The notes under the pieces: generated by a model | Databases searched by the model: none | What the model was told of the DNA's origin: nothing | What the model saw: the letters and a program-made list of their open reading frames with translations, nothing else | From: Epichloe hybrida | Lineage: Eukaryota > Ascomycota > Sordariomycetes > Hypocreales > Clavicipitaceae | NCBI GenBank assembly: GCA_019022495.1 | Contig: JAFEKR010000026.1 | Coordinates: 186,001 to 250,000, forward strand | Direction: 5' to 3' | Length of the DNA: 64,000 bases | Made by a program: the position numbers and the translations under genes | Part shown: one piece after another, positions 61,419-64,000 of the stretch | How the letters are laid out: the number at the start of each line of letters is the position of its first letter | Position numbering within the stretch: the first letter of the stretch is position 1

Positions 61419-63004
61419 TCAAGCATCCTCTAGCTTGACGTCCTCGTGGCGAATAGGCAGCTCACTCCGCAACTGAGCCTCCACCTCCTGTTGCTCCGAG
61501 TCCAAACTCTGATCCGCGGCTGCATCATCCCCTACATGCCGATACAACCGAACACAGTGATCCTGCCCCGCGCTGGCCATGGTCTCCCCGTTTACATCGA
61601 CCCAGAAACACACGCCCCCGTGGCCGGTGGGCACCCTCTGAAGTATCTCCTTGCTCTTCACGTCCCACAGCACAATGTCCCCGTCCTCGCTCGCCGAGGC
61701 GATGAAGGGCTCGCTCTTCAGAACACCGAAGCAGCCGCCAATGGCGAACTTTTCGTTTCGATGGCCCTGATAGGTCTTCTTGACCGTGCCAGCCACGTAG
61801 TCCCACAGGCGAATGCAGTTGTCGAGGTTGAAGGCCAGTACGAAGCGACCGTTTGGCGAGAAGCAGACATTCGTGACGGCGGGGTTGTCTTCGTGGACAA
61901 GTGTCCTGAGGCATTGGCCCGTCGAAGTGTCCCATACTCGACTGGGAGATTTTTCTTGTCAGCCTGCTGGTCTTTGAACCACTTGTGTGGGGGGGGGGAG
62001 GAAAAAACCTACATGAGCCCATCGGTCGAACAGCTCACGACCAATGTACCGTCTCGGCAAAAATCGATGCCGGCAACCGGATCACTGTGAGCCGGCAGGC
62101 TCCTCATCAGTCGCCCGGCTCTGACATCCCACAGGAACACGGCCTCATCGTACGACCCGCTGGCCAGTATGTTTCCCTTGGGCGAGAAGGCCAGGCAGTG
62201 GATGTAGTTGTGGTGGCCTCGCAGCGCGGCCGTGTCCCTCCCCGCGGCGGCCGACTTCCTCGTTGTCGTCTTGGGCCGGCCCGTCACCCGGTCCCACAGG
62301 CGGATGGCCTTGTCGTCGGATCCGCTCGCCAGTATGTTGCTGTCGGGTGTCCAGGCCAGGCAGCTCACGCCCGCCATGTGGCCGACGAGCGTGTCCATGT
62401 GGGCGCCCGTGGAGGCGTCCCAGAGCTTGACGGTGCCGTCGGCGGATGCTGACGCGATGTACTTGCCGTTGGGCGATATCCTCACCTGCGATACGGGACC
62501 CGCGTGTCCGTGGAGCGCCAGTGTCGGTTTGTAGCTTGGCCTGAGGGGCTCGCGGGGCTCGCGGGGGGGAGGCGTCGTCGTTTGTTGTCGCGGCCGCCGG
62601 GGAGAGTAGGACTCGGTCCGCGTGCGGTTCGACGACGTCGAGGAATCCGAGGAGCGTCTGCGGCGCGTCCGAGTCCGAGTCCGAGTCCGAGATTGCGAGG
62701 GTGATTCCGAGCGCGTGCTCGATGCGGAGCTCGAGGACGATCTCGACGGCCGTCGTCGCGGCCGAGATGGCGACGAGTAGTTGCTGTTGGAGCCCGCGGC
62801 GCTGGGACTCGTCGTCACAGTCACATGGTACCCTTCATGATACCCTTCATGGTACCCTTCTTCTTGTTGCGCTGGTTCGCGAGTCGGACGCTTGCTGCCG
62901 CTCGGGGAAGCGCCTGGTGAGCTTGATCGCTGGGACGAGTCGTCATGCGTCTTGCGCCGCTTGTTGGGGCATGCAGGTGCGTCAGGGTCGTCTGCTGAAT
63001 CCAT
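61419..63004 (-). CDS. swd3: WDR5/Swd3-type WD40 protein, COMPASS subunit candidate
   Basis: Scaffold subunit expected in the Set1/COMPASS histone H3 Lys4 methyltransferase, nuclear. Exons (minus) 63004-62013 and 61941-61419, with a 71-bp intron (GTAGGT...CCCAG) that splits the Ile codon of DGLIRVWD; 504 aa. Residues 1-160 are a low-complexity Ser/Arg/Thr-rich extension with a bipartite-like NKRRK basic patch, three EGYH units (51-60) and an (RT)n run. From about residue 161 there are seven WD blades, recognisable by their ends: TVKLWD, AIRLWD, AVFLWD, LIRVWD, CIRLWD, DIVLWD, CVRLYR. Blade sequences such as SGSYDEAVFLWDVRAGR and HSDPVAGIDFCRDGT are those of WDR5/Swd3. A short acidic tail follows. 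Animal WDR5 lacks the long N-terminal extension, and blade 3 carries an extra loop (KTTTRKSAAAG), as in filamentous fungi. Confidence 0.92.
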
Positions 63005-64000
63005 TGCTGGTGGGTTCTTTCATGAGCTGTGTGCAAGTTGACGAGGGTTTCAGTTTTAGTGTGGTCGACTTGGCGGGAGAGGCGGCGCGCCGCTTTCCGA
63101 CGTGTCGTCGCGTTGGTCGCGTTGCACACACGTCGTGGCTACCCTAAAGCTGAAGGAGATAGTCACCGAGCCTAACAGTTGGCTTTCAGTCTATCATGCA
63201 TAACATGCATGCAGTTGTTTAACATGCATTTGATGCACCGTGATGGTTGTGGAGCAGATGAAATAAATGACTGAACCAGACAATGATGTACAAGGGCCAA
63301 GTAACAAGGCAAGGGGGCCTCTCATCTACAGCGGGAGCTACGGATTACAGACTGCTGTACTATGCCCCATACGGAGTAGACGATTGCAATATGTACGTAT
63401 GCTAGACGCAGCTTAAGATGAGGCAGACGCACGCCGGCTAAAAAGGCCTCCAGTCGCATCTGTCCAAAACATGCAGAGGCCGCGAGGCGGATAGAGTGGC
63501 AACCAATGGTTGACAGTCGGCAGTTGTTTTCCCTGGCCCGAATTGTCTGACGTGAGACACAATTCATCAAATGCTGGAGTCGCGACAGCCGAGCCGCACG
63601 AGAAAGACGGTTAGGTTAATTGTACTTTCCCACTCCGTACAACTGAGCATGAATAAATTGCGCAACAGTGGCGCCAACACTCAGCCACAAGCACACAAAG
63701 CACACATGAGAGAGAATCAGAGAAGTCGGGGGGGTATTTGCGCCTCGAAAAAACTCATCGTTATGGGGTGTCACGTGAAGCTCTGATTGGAGCCGCTGGA
63801 AAACGGCCAACAAACAACAAAGGAAGGAGAGCCTCAAGTAATATTACATGTACATGAAATCTCTTCAGCTCTGGAAGTGCGGGTGGGGTCGTAACAGGTT
63901 ACAACCAGCATTCATTGGCCGTGGCATCGGCAGGATCCATCACCAAGCTTACGCAGAGGCCCCTGCTTGGTTCGGATGGACCGGGCGCTATGGAACGCCC
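63005..64000. other. Terminal intergenic region
   Basis: Promoter side of the WD40 gene up to the window end. It has repeated ATGCAT words near 63195-63235 and ACTCCGTA-type words at about 63370 and 63630. No gene supported. The last 150 bp could be the upstream region or start of a further gene cut by the window. Confidence 0.55.

Overview
The window reads as a chromosome segment of a filamentous ascomycete, most likely Sordariomycetes and probably Hypocreales. Three things point there. Protein-coding genes have short introns (49-153 bp) with GTRNGT donors. The gene set (HOG-pathway MAPKKK, WDR5/Swd3, HSPA12-type Hsp70, Ser/Pro-rich and secreted Thr-rich proteins) is typical of that group. 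Finally, the sequence is split into normal-GC gene islands and extremely AT-rich blocks almost lacking CpA/TpG and packed with TpA, the signature of repeat-induced point mutation (RIP).

Layout. 1-31006 is an AT-rich retrotransposon nest. It holds the 3' half of a plus-strand Ty3/gypsy chromovirus (1-2480), RIP-degraded unassigned DNA containing a well-preserved 461-bp MITE (4542-5002), and a minus-strand Ty1/copia element (5249-24185, target duplication TTTTA). That copia element was split by a 12.2-kb minus-strand Ty3/gypsy element (10712-22889). After more degraded DNA comes a second complete minus-strand copia element (25310-31006, target duplication GCCAT). 31007-36628 is a normal-GC island in which I can support no gene, only a 209-bp foldback element. 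36629-45500 is a complete minus-strand Ty3/gypsy element with 127-bp LTRs, lying 401 bp upstream of the MAPKKK start codon. 45501-64000 is the gene-bearing island.

Genes, with exon junctions worked out by hand: MAPKKK of the Ssk2/SskB/Os-4 type (+, 2 exons, 1356 aa); cytidine deaminase (+, 3 exons, 179 aa); secreted Thr-rich protein with a PAN/apple-like C-terminus (-, 3 exons, 504 aa); Ser/Pro-rich conserved fungal protein (-, 329 aa); an unrecognised coiled-coil-like protein (-, 3 exons, about 488 aa), divergent from an HSPA12-like Hsp70 family ATPase (+, 9 exons, 583 aa); and a WDR5/Swd3 seven-bladed WD40 protein (-, 2 exons, 504 aa). They form no metabolic cluster. The MAPKKK would act at the top of the osmostress cascade, the deaminase in pyrimidine salvage and the WD40 protein in histone H3K4 methylation (COMPASS).

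The most unusual items are: a long RIP-masked third open frame in the env position of the 12-kb gypsy element; a probable Mutator-type MITE that escaped RIP; short LTRs that also largely escaped RIP while their internal regions were destroyed, including loss of catalytic Asp codons; and the head-to-head Hsp70/unknown gene pair.
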